Positions 52,675 to 62,726 of a DNA stretch of 64,000 bases are shown here, piece by piece. Position 1 is the stretch's first letter; each line of letters begins with the position of its first letter. Below the pieces are notes generated by a model, which saw nothing but the letters and a program-made list of their open reading frames with translations, did not search any database and was not told the DNA's origin. A program made the translations under genes and the position numbers. The stretch comes from Opitutaceae bacterium (GTDB lineage Bacteria; Verrucomicrobiota; Verrucomicrobiia; Opitutales; Opitutaceae): the NCBI GenBank assembly GCA_002694885.1, contig NZNM01000132.1, forward strand, positions 1 through 64,000. The letters run 5' to 3'.

Positions 52675-54591
52675 ATGATACTTGATTCAAAAATACCGTC
52701 GGGCCCCTTAGAGGAAAAGTGGGACAAGCATATAATGGACGGCAAGCTCGTCAACCCGGCCAATAAGCGAAAGTATGAGATTATCGTTGTTGGGACTGGA
52801 TTGGCAGGAGCTTCAGCGGCATCGACGCTGGCAGAGCTTGGGTACTCGGTGAAAGCGTTCACTTTTCATGACAGCCCGCGACGGGCCCATTCGATTGCCG
52901 CTCAAGGAGGCATTAACGCTACCAAGAATTACCAAAATGACGGTGATAGCGTGTATCGACTTTTTTACGACACTGTGAAGGGTGGGGATTTTCGGTCTCG
53001 CGAAGCGAACGTATATCGTTTGTCCCAAGTCAGCGCCAATATCATAGATCAATGCGTTGCCCTAGGCGTTCCGTTCGCTCGAGAGTATGGAGGTTTGCTC
53101 GCCAATCGTTCCTTTGGCGGCGCCCAAGTATCCCGAACCTTTTATGCTCGAGGACAAACCGGGCAGCAGTTGTTGCTAGGCGCCTATTCTGGATTGAGTC
53201 GCCAGATCGGCTTAGGCAATGTGGAGCTTTTCGCGAATCGCGAAATGCTGGAGCTGGTTGTTATCGATGGGCACGCAAAGGGAATCATTACCCGAGATGT
53301 TATCACCGGCTCGATTGAGAAGCACTCCGCTCACGCAGTAGTGCTGGCCACTGGGGGATACAGCAATGTTTTCTATCTATCGACGAGCGCTTTGAACTCG
53401 AATGTCACGGCTGCGTGGCGAGCTCATCGTAAAGGAGCTGCCTTCGCTAATCCTTGCTACACGCAGATCCATCCGACCTGTATTCCCGTTTCTGGTGATT
53501 ACCAATCCAAGCTGACCCTGATGTCGGAGTCGCTTAGGAATGACGGACGCATTTGGGCCCCGAAGAACCCAGGCGACAAGCGTCCCGCTGACCAGATTCC
53601 GGAAGACGAGCGCGACTATTATCTTGAGCGTAAGTACCCGAGTTTTGGAAACCTGGCGCCTCGGGACATTTCGTCGCGTTCAGCCAAGGAGGTATGCGAT
53701 GAAGGTCGCGGAGTTGGGGAGACTGGCCTTGGTGTGTACCTGGATTTCAAGGACGCAATTGATCGCCTGGGAGAAGATGTTATTCGCGAGCGTTACGGCA
53801 ATTTGTTCGACATTTATCACGAGATTACTGGTGAGAGCGCCTACCAACAGCCAATGCGAATATATCCAGCTGTTCACTACACAATGGGTGGCCTTTGGGT
53901 AGACTATAATTTGATGAGCACGATTCCCGGATGCTTCGTTCTTGGCGAAGCGAATTTTTCGGATCACGGCGCGAATCGCTTGGGGGCTTCAGCTTTGATG
54001 CAAGGGCTCGCAGACGGGTATTTTGTATTGCCGTATACAATTCCTCACTACTTGGCGGAAGTGCCTAGGGAACCTGCTCCTCCGATAGACCACCCCGAAT
54101 TCGCTAAAGCGGAGGAAGAGGTGGTTAATCGAACGAAAGCCTTGCTTGAGAATAACGGGAAGCAATCCGTTAACAGTTTTCACAAACGCCTTGGCAAAAT
54201 TATATGGGACAAGTGCGGCATGGCTCGAAACAAGAGCGGTCTCGAGGAAGCGATCAAGGAGATCCCTGCCCTCCGCCAGGAATTCGAAGAGGATGTCCGA
54301 GTTCTGGGCGCGGGAGACAATCTCAATCAATCACTGGAAATGGCGGGACGCGTTGCGGATTTCTTCGAGTTGGGCGAATTGATGTGCAGGGATGCCTTAG
54401 CGCGGGAAGAGTCTTGTGGCGGGCATTTCAGGGAAGAGCATCAATACGAGGATGGAGAAGCGAAGCGCGATGACGAAGGCTTCTCTCACGTTTCTGCCTG
54501 GGAATGGAAAGGCAAAGACCAGCCTCAAGTTTGCCATAATGAGAAATTGGAGTATGAACGCGTGAAAATGGTTACGCGTAGTTACAAATAG
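52675..54591 (+). CDS. sdhA: Succinate dehydrogenase/fumarate reductase flavoprotein subunit
   Basis: Catalytic FAD subunit, 638 residues. The dinucleotide motif [10 protein letters not shown] is near 42-51. [20 protein letters not shown] near 78-97 includes the His that carries covalent [13 protein letters not shown] near 265-274 is the substrate-binding site, and GGLWVDYN and [16 protein letters not shown] follow. Its length and sequence resemble the B. subtilis/W. succinogenes group, consistent with the b558 anchor. It oxidises succinate to fumarate in respiration and passes electrons to SdhB and quinone. Second gene of sdhCAB. Confidence 0.96.
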   Translation: MILDSKIPSGPLEEKWDKHIMDGKLVNPANKRKYEIIVVGTGLAGASAASTLAELGYSVKAFTFHDSPRRAHSIAAQGGINATKNYQNDGDSVYRLFYDTVKGGDFRSREANVYRLSQVSANIIDQCVALGVPFAREYGGLLANRSFGGAQVSRTFYARGQTGQQLLLGAYSGLSRQIGLGNVELFANREMLELVVIDGHAKGIITRDVITGSIEKHSAHAVVLATGGYSNVFYLSTSALNSNVTAAWRAHRKGAAFANPCYTQIHPTCIPVSGDYQSKLTLMSESLRNDGRIWAPKNPGDKRPADQIPEDERDYYLERKYPSFGNLAPRDISSRSAKEVCDEGRGVGETGLGVYLDFKDAIDRLGEDVIRERYGNLFDIYHEITGESAYQQPMRIYPAVHYTMGGLWVDYNLMSTIPGCFVLGEANFSDHGANRLGASALMQGLADGYFVLPYTIPHYLAEVPREPAPPIDHPEFAKAEEEVVNRTKALLENNGKQSVNSFHKRLGKIIWDKCGMARNKSGLEEAIKEIPALRQEFEEDVRVLGAGDNLNQSLEMAGRVADFFELGELMCRDALAREESCGGHFREEHQYEDGEAKRDDEGFSHVSAWEWKGKDQPQVCHNEKLEYERVKMVTRSYK

Positions 54592-54622
54592 AAGAGTCGC
54601 GAGCGAAGGATTCAGAAAAGCA

Positions 54623-55387
54623 ATGAAAGTAACACTACGTGTTTGGCGGCAGAAGGACGGAAATTCCCAGGGGAAGTTCGAGGAATATGCAGCGGAAGGA
54701 CTAAATCCAAATATGTCCTTCCTCGAGATGCTCGATGTGGTGAATGAGGATCTGATCGAGAAGGGTGAGGAGCCGATAGCTTTCGCATATGATTGCCGAG
54801 AAGGCATCTGCGGCACCTGTTCGTGCATGATCAACGGAAAACCGCACGGCCCGGAGAATGGGGCAACGACCTGCCAGACTTACATGAGAAGTTTTAAGGA
54901 CGGCGATGTCATCGTGGTCGAGCCCTTCAGAGCCAAAGCCTTTCCGGTTCAAAAGGATCTAGTCACCGATCGTGCCGCGTTTGATTCCATTATGCAAGCG
55001 GGGGGGTATATTACGTCTCGAGCGGGAAGTTGCCAGGATGCCAACGCCATTCCGATTTCGAAAGAGATTGCGGACTTGGCTATGGATGCTGCTGCGTGCA
55101 TTGGATGCGGAGCGTGCGTAGCGGCCTGCAAGAATTCATCGGCGATGCTCTTCGTTTCCGCAAAAGCGGGTCAACTGAATCTGCTTCCGCAAGGTCAGCC
55201 CGAAAAGGATTCTCGTGTGGTGAACATGGTGTCGGCCATGGATGAGGCTGGGTTTGGCAACTGCACCAATCAGTACGAGTGTTCAGCGGCCTGCCCGAAG
55301 CTGATAAGCGAAGAATTCATATCAAAAATGAATCGCGATTATCTATCGGCGAGCGTCAAAGGGCTTTTCAGCGCAAAAGCCTTGTAA
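54623..55387 (+). CDS. sdhB: Succinate dehydrogenase iron-sulfur subunit
   Basis: Iron-sulfur subunit of 254 residues. The [2Fe-2S] ligands lie in [12 protein letters not shown] (Cys58, 63, 66) and Cys84. The [4Fe-4S] cluster motif is [11 protein letters not shown] near 159-169. The last cluster's Cys residues are in [12 protein letters not shown] near 214-225 and at the earlier motif's end. It wires SdhA to the quinone site in SdhC. Start is ATG 54623. It ends the sdhCAB operon; there is no sdhD, as expected for the single-anchor b558 type. Confidence 0.96.
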   Translation: MKVTLRVWRQKDGNSQGKFEEYAAEGLNPNMSFLEMLDVVNEDLIEKGEEPIAFAYDCREGICGTCSCMINGKPHGPENGATTCQTYMRSFKDGDVIVVEPFRAKAFPVQKDLVTDRAAFDSIMQAGGYITSRAGSCQDANAIPISKEIADLAMDAAACIGCGACVAACKNSSAMLFVSAKAGQLNLLPQGQPEKDSRVVNMVSAMDEAGFGNCTNQYECSAACPKLISEEFISKMNRDYLSASVKGLFSAKAL

Positions 55388-55522
55388 GCCGGAGGTTGGA
55401 GAAGTCGGGAAGCTTTGAATTGTCTAGCAATTCCGCAATTCCGTTCAATCGGAGCTATCCTTGGTCAATGGCCCATCTACCCGTTGGTAGCTGAAGATGA
55501 AATTGCAAATAAGTAGCGAACC

Positions 55523-55786
55523 CTAGAAAAGTTCTAGCGCCTGGGCGCTTTCGACCACAACCCAAATCAAGCCCACAACCAAGGAGCAGGCAACCAGGGC
55601 CGAAACGAGTTTTTTCAAGCGCTTGGACTTATCGTGACGATTGAGCTGATGGTACCGGAATCCGCTTTTTTGCAGAAAGCTCACGAACTGGGCATTCTGC
55701 ATCCGAAAGTCGTCTGAACTGCGATCCAGCAACGCGTCGTTACGAACGCGCCTTTTGTGGAGCAAGTTAGACAGGAAGCGGAACAT
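55523..55786 (-). CDS. Small tail-anchored membrane protein, unknown
   Basis: An 87-residue protein with a basic cytoplasmic N-terminus (FRFLSNLLHKRRVRNDALLD), then KSGFRYHQLNRHDKSKRLKK, and a single C-terminal transmembrane helix (LVSALVACSLVVGLIWVVV) followed by ESAQALELF. No family was recognised. ATG 55786 is a plausible start. It is a single minus-strand gene between sdhB and gpsA. Coding status rests on its length and membrane-protein character. Confidence 0.6.
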   Translation of the reverse strand: MFRFLSNLLHKRRVRNDALLDRSSDDFRMQNAQFVSFLQKSGFRYHQLNRHDKSKRLKKLVSALVACSLVVGLIWVVVESAQALELF

Positions 55787-55950
55787 AAATGGATTGAAAA
55801 TCGTTAACCGCCTTTCATCAAGTAGTTAATCGGTGCTAGTGACCGAGATTTCAGAAAAAGCGCTAATTTATTTCCGTTTGGGATGAAATTCGTTGAACTT
55901 GTTTCAAGGGTTGTTGCCAGACTGGTGTAGGAGAATTAGGAAGATCGATA

Positions 55951-56964
55951 ATGTCGAAAAGTAGGCGGGTAGCGATTTGTGGCGCAGGAGCATGGGGAAC
56001 GGCGATGGCATTGCATTTAGCTCGCCAAGGTTGCGAGGTTACCTTGGCGCCGCGACGGCAAGAACAGGTACTGGCGATTAGGGAATCTCGTGAGAATGAA
56101 TCCTACTTGCCGGGATATGCTCTCCCTGACGAGATTCAGGTGACGATGCTGGAAGAGAATGTTCTCCAAGGCGTCTCCGCGGTGTTCTTGGCTTCGCCCT
56201 CCTACGCATTGAAAGAATGGCTGGAAAATATTGAGGCTTTAAACCTGTCAGGTGAAAAACGGCTATTCGTAAGCTTGGCTAAAGGACTAGAGTTGGATAC
56301 TCTGGAAACGCCATGCCAGATGATTGCCGAAGCCCTGCCGGGCGTGATGGTTGCTAGTTTGTCTGGGCCCACCTTTGCCGGCGAGGTTGCCGAAGGGAAA
56401 CCGGCGGCTATGACATTGGGGTGCGAATCGGAAGACCCACTAGTTAGCCAGATTCAAGAGGCGCTGAGCGGATCGAGCATGCGAATTTATCTCAGCGACG
56501 ATTTAAATGGGGTCGAACTAGGCGGGTGTTTGAAAAATGTTTATGCAATCGCGGCAGGCTGCTGTCAGGGATTAGCTCTGGGGGACAATGCATTGGCGGC
56601 CTTGCTGACAAGGGCCCTGGCCGAAATGGTCAGAGTGGGGGTTGCCTTAGGCGCGAGGATGGAAACGTTCTACGGGCTCAGCGGGTTTGGCGATCTAGTG
56701 GCGACCTGCCATGGTGAATGGAGCCGCAATCGTACGTTTGGAGAAACGATTGCTCGGGGTGTATCCGCTAGGGAAGTCATATCATCGCAACGCACGGCAG
56801 TTGAAGGCTACCGGACGTCTCGATCATTCCATGAGATGTTGAGACAGAAGGGAATCGAGGCTCCGATACTCGAGCAGGTTTATCGGGTTCTATACGAAGA
56901 TAAGACGCCGATAGCTGCCTTGGACGATCTGATGCGTCGGGACCTTAAGCGAGAGACCGATTGA
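55951..56964 (+). CDS. gpsA: NAD(P)+-dependent glycerol-3-phosphate dehydrogenase
   Basis: Makes sn-glycerol-3-phosphate from dihydroxyacetone phosphate for phospholipids. The protein has 337 residues, the normal length. The Rossmann motif is CGAGAWGTAMALHLAR near 9-24, and ASPSYALKEWL near 80-90. Catalytic Lys lies in ELGGCLKNVYAIAAG near 188-202, and LSGFGDLVATC near 246-256 is conserved. Start is ATG 55951. The Atg22-like transporter gene follows after 12 bases. Confidence 0.95.
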   Translation: MSKSRRVAICGAGAWGTAMALHLARQGCEVTLAPRRQEQVLAIRESRENESYLPGYALPDEIQVTMLEENVLQGVSAVFLASPSYALKEWLENIEALNLSGEKRLFVSLAKGLELDTLETPCQMIAEALPGVMVASLSGPTFAGEVAEGKPAAMTLGCESEDPLVSQIQEALSGSSMRIYLSDDLNGVELGGCLKNVYAIAAGCCQGLALGDNALAALLTRALAEMVRVGVALGARMETFYGLSGFGDLVATCHGEWSRNRTFGETIARGVSAREVISSQRTAVEGYRTSRSFHEMLRQKGIEAPILEQVYRVLYEDKTPIAALDDLMRRDLKRETD

Positions 56965-56976
56965 GTTTAGCTTTTC

Positions 56977-58257
56977 ATGAGATCGGTGACTTCCGAAGGC
57001 AAGCGTCGCGTATACTCCTGGATATGCTTCGATTTCGCGAACTCGGCCTACGGGACCATTATCGGTACTTTTGTCTATGCCACATTGTTCACTACGATTA
57101 TAGCGGCTGACGAGGCGAGTGGCACTTTTATTTGGGGTGTTGCGGTTGCGATCTCTTCCGTTGCTATTGGCTTGCTGTCGCCGGTCCTCGGAGCGATCGC
57201 GGACGCATACAGCTGGAAGCGTCGGATGATGGGATCCTGCGTAATTATTTGTGCGATAGCTTCGTTCGCGTTGTTTTTTCCTACGCCGGGACAAGCCATT
57301 CTGGCCGTGACAGTTTTTAGTATTGGAACAATCGCCATCGAGCTCGCGATCGTATTCAATAATGCCTTTCTTCCAGAAATCGCTCCCAAGGAATCCCATG
57401 GGAAGGTTTCAGGGCAGGCTTTCGCTGCGGGTTATTCGGGTGGACTCGTTTGCCTGGGGCTTTCGCTTATTGGATTTATCGATACAGAAACGCCGTGGTT
57501 TGGCTTCTCCAAAGATGCTGCCCAGAACGTTCGAGCAACGAGTTTGCTTGTAGGCATTTGGGTATTGGTCTTCAGCCTGCCAATGCTCCTGCTTGTGAAG
57601 GAAAAGCTGAGGCCACGGCCCTCTCACGGAATGGGCAAAGTCGTAAGCAGCGCGGTCGGTAGGCTTGCGGAAACATTCCAACACTTGCGTTCTTACAAAA
57701 ACATATTTTGGCTCTTCGTTTCTCGGATATTTTATAATGATGCCCTCGTTACTGCCTTCACTTTTGGGGCGATCTATGCGGCGGGAACGTTTCAGTTCTC
57801 GCCAGAGCAGATTCTCATTTTTGGAGTAGCGCTAAATGTGTTTGCTGGCTTGGGAGCCTATGGCTTCTCGTTCTTGGAAGATCGTATTGGTAGTCGTAAG
57901 ACGATAATCATCTCTTTAGTTTGCCTTTCGGCGAGCAGCGCGGCGGCGGTCTTCGTTGAAACCAAAGCAGGATTTTGGGCCTGCGCCATCGTATTGGGAA
58001 TCTTTATTGGGCCGAATCAATCAGCCAGCAGGGCCTTCCTAAGCCGCATAGCCCCCGAGGAAAAGGTCAACGAGTTCTTCGGCTTTTTCGCGTTCTCGGG
58101 AAAGGCGACTTCGTTCCTAGGGCCGTTGCTATGTGGCGCCTTAACAGCGACCTACGATAGTCAGCGTGTAGGAATGGCGATTGTTCCGTTGCTGTTTATC
58201 ATAGGGTTGGTTGTGCTTGTCTTCAAGACGCGTCCTTTTCTGGCGGGAGAAAAGTAG
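56977..58257 (+). CDS. MFS transporter, Atg22/UMF1-like
   Basis: A 426-residue membrane protein with ~12 spans of the UMF1/Atg22-like MFS family. The signature FDFANSAYGTIIGTFVYATL is near 19-38, LGAIADAYSWKRRMM near 71-85 and FLPEIAPKESHGKVSGQAFA near 131-150. A second half starts near FWLFVSRIFYNDALVTAFTF. Eukaryotic Atg22 exports amino acids from vacuoles; substrates of bacterial members are unknown. It is 12 bases from gpsA. ATG 56977. Confidence 0.88.
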   Translation: MRSVTSEGKRRVYSWICFDFANSAYGTIIGTFVYATLFTTIIAADEASGTFIWGVAVAISSVAIGLLSPVLGAIADAYSWKRRMMGSCVIICAIASFALFFPTPGQAILAVTVFSIGTIAIELAIVFNNAFLPEIAPKESHGKVSGQAFAAGYSGGLVCLGLSLIGFIDTETPWFGFSKDAAQNVRATSLLVGIWVLVFSLPMLLLVKEKLRPRPSHGMGKVVSSAVGRLAETFQHLRSYKNIFWLFVSRIFYNDALVTAFTFGAIYAAGTFQFSPEQILIFGVALNVFAGLGAYGFSFLEDRIGSRKTIIISLVCLSASSAAAVFVETKAGFWACAIVLGIFIGPNQSASRAFLSRIAPEEKVNEFFGFFAFSGKATSFLGPLLCGALTATYDSQRVGMAIVPLLFIIGLVVLVFKTRPFLAGEK

Positions 58258-58275
58258 CATGGGCATTCTGCCCGT

Positions 58276-59667
58276 TCAATAGCTGACGCCCGGCAACCAA
58301 GTGACCAGTTTCGGAAATACGACGACCAGAGCGAGAGCAATTAGTTGTATCACAATAAAGGGTACGACTCCTCGATAGAGGTGCTTCAGCTTTATTTCTG
58401 GCGGGCAAACGCCTTTTATATAGAAAAGGGCGAAACCGACTGGGGGCGTCAAAAATGAAGTTTGCAGAGCTACGGAGCACAAAATCGCGAACCAAATCAG
58501 AGCAGGTTTCGATGTGGCTTCCATGCCGCTATCAGCGAGCCAGGCCAAATCCATTCCTCCGATAATAGGCGCGACAATTGGAAGCATAATCATGGTGATC
58601 TCGATCCATTCTAAGAAGAAGCCGAGTATAAATATGATGGCGAGGATTACGAAGATAGTGCCGTAGTCGCCAGATCCTACTCCGAGAATCGCGTTGGCAA
58701 TCATTTCGTCCCCTCCAAGTCGCCGAAGGACGAGAGAGAAGCAAGTCGCTCCAATTAGGATCGCTGCCAAGAAGCCCATCGTACTCATAGTATCATGCAG
58801 CGATTTGCGTAAGCTCTTCAAATTGAGTCTCCGGTTGGAAAAGGCCAAAATCATCGCTCCGAGAGCGCCCATACCGCTTGACTCAGTGGGAGTTGCGATA
58901 CCGAAGAAAATGGATCCGAGAACGAGCATGATCAGGAAAAGGGCTGGCAAGATCGCGAGGGCTGATTCGATCCAATCTCGCGGTCTAAGCTTGACGATTT
59001 CCTTCGGTTTTGGAGCGGCTGATGGGTTCAGCTGGGCGTAGACGACTATGTAGAGCAAGTAGAGACCCGAAAGCACTAGGCCTGGGAAAACGGCTCCCAT
59101 AAACAGGTCGCCCGTGGAGACGTCCAGTTGCGTGGACATCAAAATGAGCATGATGCTCGGGGGAATTAGAATTCCTAGCGTTCCTGCGCTGCACACAGTC
59201 CCGGCAGCGAAGGAAGGCGAATAGTTTACCCGCATCATAGCGGGCAGAGTAAGAGTGCCGAGCAGAACCACGGAAGCTCCGATGATGCCGGTTGATGCGG
59301 CAAGAAGAATCCCCATGAGTGTGACCGCAAGAGCGAGCCCGCCGGAAACCCGGCCGAGAATCTTTTGCTGGGCCAGCATCATTTTTTCAGCCACCCCGGA
59401 TCGATCGAGGATGTTTCCCATGAGAATGAACATAGGGAGGGCCACTAGCACCTCGCTTTTCATGATCCCGAACACTCGATCTACTGTGATGGAGAAACGC
59501 AGGTAGCTAAGCCCGGTATAGACACCGAAAACTGCATCGAGCACGACGGCGATTGTCGTTACCGCCATAGCGGATCCGCCAAGAGCAAAGCCAACGGGAA
59601 CTCCAAGAAATAGCAGCCCTATGAAGAGTCCCATAAGGACGAAAATGAGTATCGTGCTAGGATCCAT
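58276..59667 (-). CDS. TRAP transporter large permease (DctM)
   Basis: A 463-residue membrane subunit of a second TRAP system. MGLFIGLLFLGVPVGFALGG is near the N-terminus, LVALPMFILMGNILDRSG near 74-91 and GTLGILIPPSIMLILMS near 158-174. The C-terminus has FLTPPVGFALFYIKGVCPPE with the substrate/sodium-site Pro-Pro. Its start overlaps the DctQ gene by 11 bases. Unlike the first system, here Q and M are separate genes and there is no T-component. Likely carboxylate uptake. Confidence 0.92.
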   Translation of the reverse strand: MDPSTILIFVLMGLFIGLLFLGVPVGFALGGSAMAVTTIAVVLDAVFGVYTGLSYLRFSITVDRVFGIMKSEVLVALPMFILMGNILDRSGVAEKMMLAQQKILGRVSGGLALAVTLMGILLAASTGIIGASVVLLGTLTLPAMMRVNYSPSFAAGTVCSAGTLGILIPPSIMLILMSTQLDVSTGDLFMGAVFPGLVLSGLYLLYIVVYAQLNPSAAPKPKEIVKLRPRDWIESALAILPALFLIMLVLGSIFFGIATPTESSGMGALGAMILAFSNRRLNLKSLRKSLHDTMSTMGFLAAILIGATCFSLVLRRLGGDEMIANAILGVGSGDYGTIFVILAIIFILGFFLEWIEITMIMLPIVAPIIGGMDLAWLADSGMEATSKPALIWFAILCSVALQTSFLTPPVGFALFYIKGVCPPEIKLKHLYRGVVPFIVIQLIALALVVVFPKLVTWLPGVSY

Positions 59668-60187
59668 GTACCTCCGATGGATGAATGTCTTCCTCCTCGT
59701 CGAGCCATATCAAAACGAGGCGGGCCAGCGATTCGATGATTAGCAGAAAGCAACTTACCGGGAGCAAGCCTTTCACTAACCATAGCCAGGGCATACCGCC
59801 AGGATTTGGGGAGCTTTCGTTAATCGAAAACGAATTAACTGCGTAGTCCCAGCCATTCCACATAAGGAAAGCGTACATGGGAATGAGGAACAGGGCAATT
59901 CCGACAAAATCGACTATGCGTTTCGTTTTGCCCGAATAGCGCTGGTAAACGAAATCGACCCTGACATGGCCATCGTGGGTCATCGTATAGGATAGTCCCA
60001 AAACGAGTGTCGCCGAGAACAAGTACCAAAGCGAATCCTCGAGCCGCGTATTGGTAATGCCAAAGGCGTAGCGCAGCAGTACTTGGATAACGATTGCTCC
60101 CAGGAGTATGGCCATCGACCAGGATGACGCTTTCCCGATCAAAGTAATCGCTTTTTCAATACGATGGGCGAGAGTTTTCATTTTCAT
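59657..60187 (-). CDS. TRAP transporter small permease (DctQ)
   Basis: A 176-residue four-span membrane protein. WSMAILLGAIVIQVLLRYAF is near the N-terminus with the Arg typical of DctQ, EDSLWYLFSATLVLGLSY near 50-67 and HVRVDFVYQRYSGKTKRI in the conserved loop. ATG 60187 is taken; a TTG at 60208 would add seven residues. It overlaps DctM by 11 bases and follows DctP by about 45. Confidence 0.9.
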   Translation of the reverse strand: MKMKTLAHRIEKAITLIGKASSWSMAILLGAIVIQVLLRYAFGITNTRLEDSLWYLFSATLVLGLSYTMTHDGHVRVDFVYQRYSGKTKRIVDFVGIALFLIPMYAFLMWNGWDYAVNSFSINESSPNPGGMPWLWLVKGLLPVSCFLLIIESLARLVLIWLDEEEDIHPSEVHGS

Positions 60188-60230
60188 CGCTCGCTCGCGA
60201 GCTTCCAAGATAAGGGACGAATAATAAACG

Positions 60231-61322
60231 CTATCTCAGAAAAGCCTTATCCGCCCAGGTAGCGTATTCCGCTCGGAAAGACTGTAAATCGTCCCACACT
60301 TTCTTGAAGAACGGGTCCTTGGCCGACTCTTCCGCCGCGACCTCTTCCCAGGTTTTCCGAAAAATCTCAATCATTTCAGGCGACCACTGTTTGACTTGCA
60401 CTCCGCGTTCTTCATTGCGCTTCATAGCTGCGGCTTGGATAGCGGTGCAGTAGGCGATCGAATGGAGGATGCTCGATTTGCAGGCGGTTTCGATCTGGGC
60501 TTGCTGGGTATCGGTAAGACGTTCCCAAACGCTTTTGTTGATAATCAATTCGTGAGTAGTGGATTGCTGGTGCCACCCTGGAAAATAGTTGTAGTTGACG
60601 AGCTTGTGGAAACCTTGGCTTTCATCCACCGTAGGCAACGAGTACTCGGTAGCGTCGATCACGCCTTTTTCCAATGCGGGAAAAATCTCGCCTCCGGGTA
60701 GTACAGATACGGATACGCCGAGTTTTCCCATAATCACGCCACCAAGGCCAAAGAAGCGCATTTTCAAGTCCTTCAAATCGTCGACGGATGTAATTTCGTT
60801 GGCGAACCAGCCGCTCGTTTCAGGAGGGATGATAGCACAGACGAACACTTTTACGTCGAAGCCATTCGTGTCGTACATTTCTTGGTACAACTTCATTCCG
60901 TTGCCTTCGTAGAGCCATGAAAGAAACTCGGAAGAGTTTGGGCCGAAGGGTATAGCGCAAAAAAGCGGGGCGGATGGAATTTTGCCTGCCCAGAATCCCG
61001 CAGCTCCATATCCCGCATCCACTTTTCCGTCGGAAACGGCGTCTAGAATCTCTAAGGGCCCAACCAGGGCGTTTGGCTCGAATATTTCGAAGGTCACATT
61101 TCCACCGCTGACGCGATCGAGCTCATCGGAAATGTGAGTGAGCTGTTCGCCGATCACATTGACCGAAACAGGTATGAACGAAGCGAGTTCTATCCTAACT
61201 TTCCGATCTTGAGCAGCAGCTCCTGAGGAAGCGTTTTCCGCATGGGACCCCCCGCAACCTGCGAGAAGCGATACGATGGCAATAGGGATGAGAATGAGCG
61301 CTGAGTTTGGCATAGGGAGCAT
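60231..61322 (-). CDS. TRAP transporter solute-binding lipoprotein (DctP)
   Basis: A 363-residue DctP-family protein. The lipobox SLLAGC at residues 17-22 makes it a lipoprotein rather than a free periplasmic protein. IELASFIPVSVNVIGEQL opens the fold, then DLKMRFFGLGGVIMGKLG with the conserved carboxylate-binding Arg near 189, PGGEIFPALEKGVIDATEYS near 209-228 and WHQQSTTHELIINK. The length and GGEIFPALEKG motif are typical of the alpha-keto-acid or aromatic/lactate subgroup (TakP-like). First gene of the P-Q-M operon; ATG 61322. Confidence 0.9.
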   Translation of the reverse strand: MLPMPNSALILIPIAIVSLLAGCGGSHAENASSGAAAQDRKVRIELASFIPVSVNVIGEQLTHISDELDRVSGGNVTFEIFEPNALVGPLEILDAVSDGKVDAGYGAAGFWAGKIPSAPLFCAIPFGPNSSEFLSWLYEGNGMKLYQEMYDTNGFDVKVFVCAIIPPETSGWFANEITSVDDLKDLKMRFFGLGGVIMGKLGVSVSVLPGGEIFPALEKGVIDATEYSLPTVDESQGFHKLVNYNYFPGWHQQSTTHELIINKSVWERLTDTQQAQIETACKSSILHSIAYCTAIQAAAMKRNEERGVQVKQWSPEMIEIFRKTWEEVAAEESAKDPFFKKVWDDLQSFRAEYATWADKAFLR

Positions 61323-61507
61323 AGAATTCGCGTCTACAAAGAGGGTAGCTCAAAGCGAACGACTCAATTAGGCCGTTCACTGCTAGTATAGAGGTTTCAT
61401 GCTCGGAAGCTCCAAGGGACACGGCAACTTCTTTTTGCCGTCTATCGCGAACCTAGCCAGAATCCGGAGATGGAGATAGTACTCGGTATTCCGTATCCGC
61501 TGGCAGT

Positions 61508-61873
61508 CTATGAGTGAGAGACTGTGGCAAGTCGCTGCTGCATGGGTTCGATAAGCGCTTGCAGGTCATCGCATTGGCCAATTTCGTTAGCGGTCATGAA
61601 TGGCGCGATAGACTCGCCTCTTTCGATGAAAACGGCTGGGAGCTCGGCTTTCACGTCTGGATATTTCTCGGTGAATTCGTTTCGATGCAGGAAAGTTTTT
61701 TCGATTTCGAGCTCATCAATGAAATCCCGCCATGCGCCCTGCATGCTGGTCAGCCCATAGGTAATTTGGCACAGCTGGCACTTATAGTTAGAAGGAGACA
61801 GGACCTTGTGAATGGTGTCTGTCATGGCATTGAAAATGCCAGCGTCGGCATTGTAGACGAAAATCAGTTTCAT
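61508..61873 (-). CDS. Small conserved protein with a CxxC motif, unknown
   Basis: A 121-residue soluble protein starting MKLIFVYNADAGIFNAMTDT, then HKVLSPSNYKCQLCQITYG with a CQLC pair near residues 32-35, and FLHRNEFTEKYPDVKAELPA near 69-88. It looks like a small alpha/beta domain of the type often labelled hypothetical or GTPase in databases, but no GTP-binding motif is seen. The CxxC could be redox-active or bind a metal. ATG 61873 is preferred to a GTG at 61882. Isolated minus-strand gene. Confidence 0.7.
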   Translation of the reverse strand: MKLIFVYNADAGIFNAMTDTIHKVLSPSNYKCQLCQITYGLTSMQGAWRDFIDELEIEKTFLHRNEFTEKYPDVKAELPAVFIERGESIAPFMTANEIGQCDDLQALIEPMQQRLATVSHS

Positions 61874-62049
61874 AGGTGTCACCGTCGTAGGAACGATCTG
61901 AAAGGTGAATTGAATGACTATGTGGGCGGGAAAAAGCTACCGGCGCGTCAGCGCTCAGCAGGTTTTGCCGATTCTCACAGAGGATCCAAGAAAGTTAGCT
62001 ACGTCTATCGGCTCAGGATAGCGTCATTGAATCGCCGGAATCAGAAACC

Positions 62050-62622
62050 ATGAAAACCATATTGGGAAGTATTTGTGTTGGTCTACTGCTTTGCCTCGCG
62101 ACCGCTGTTCAGGCCATTGTGTGGACTGACGATCAGAGCATTGGAAAGCGCCTCAAAGAGGGGGAATCGTTTTCGGGAACATTCTAACTGGATAGTTTTG
62201 ATCCGCTTCTCCACACGATTTCTAGCGTCTCGGTATCGTTCGCGTTTTCTGACGGCCGGCGTTGGGGCGACATTCAAGGGGACTGGGCGGATATTAAGGT
62301 TGGGTCGGATTGGATGTGGACCGGTTTGGAGGTGGATGGGACCAGGCGTTTCGGCTTTGATTGGGTGAGCGAGAGTTTGGGCGGGCATTTAATTGCGGAT
62401 CCACAGTGAAATGGGTCTTTGGGATATCTTGTTCGGGCTGTTGATTTCCAGGGATGGAGAAGTCGAAACAATTTTCGTCTCGAGCGAGCTCGCATAACTG
62501 CTTGGGGAGAAGAAAAATCTTCCCATCACAATGTGCCGGATAGTGGGCACAGGTTGATTCTGTTCGGGTTGGGATTTGTCGCTTTAGCGGGTTGGTCCCG
62601 ATTTGCCAATAAGCGAAGCTAG
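62050..62622 (+). pseudogene. VPDSG-CTERM exported protein, two in-frame stops
   Basis: From ATG 62050 the frame starts with a good signal peptide (LGSICVGLLLCLATAVQA) and is stopped by TAA at 62185-62187 and TGA at 62407-62409. Read through, it continues SFDPLLHTISSVSVSFAFSD and later LGYLVRAVDFQGW. It ends with VPDSG, a hydrophobic helix (LILFGLGFVALAGW) and a basic tail, at TAG 62620-62622. That tripartite tail is the VPDSG form of the PEP-CTERM exosortase sorting signal. About 190 codons. Both stops lie at positions that could derive from a Ser or Trp codon by one change. Likely a decayed surface/exopolysaccharide-associated protein. Confidence 0.8.
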
Positions 62623-62726
62623 GGTTGAAAATTCTGGTGATTAGCAAGTAAGCCGAGCCTGATCGCTCATTTTGCTTTCGCAAAGGGTGTTTGCTCGCAG
62701 ATCGACTGCTACCAATTGGGAGCTCT

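Noticed and set aside
62407-62409. TGA in the VPDSG gene as a selenocysteine or Trp codon
   Set aside because: A TAA also interrupts the same frame upstream, and no selenocysteine context was evident; pseudogene is simpler.
62294-62683. Minus-strand open frame of 129 codons opposite the VPDSG pseudogene
   Set aside because: Composition (many Pro, Asn, Arg, Ser) is typical of an antisense shadow; the plus strand has signal peptide and VPDSG tail in one frame.
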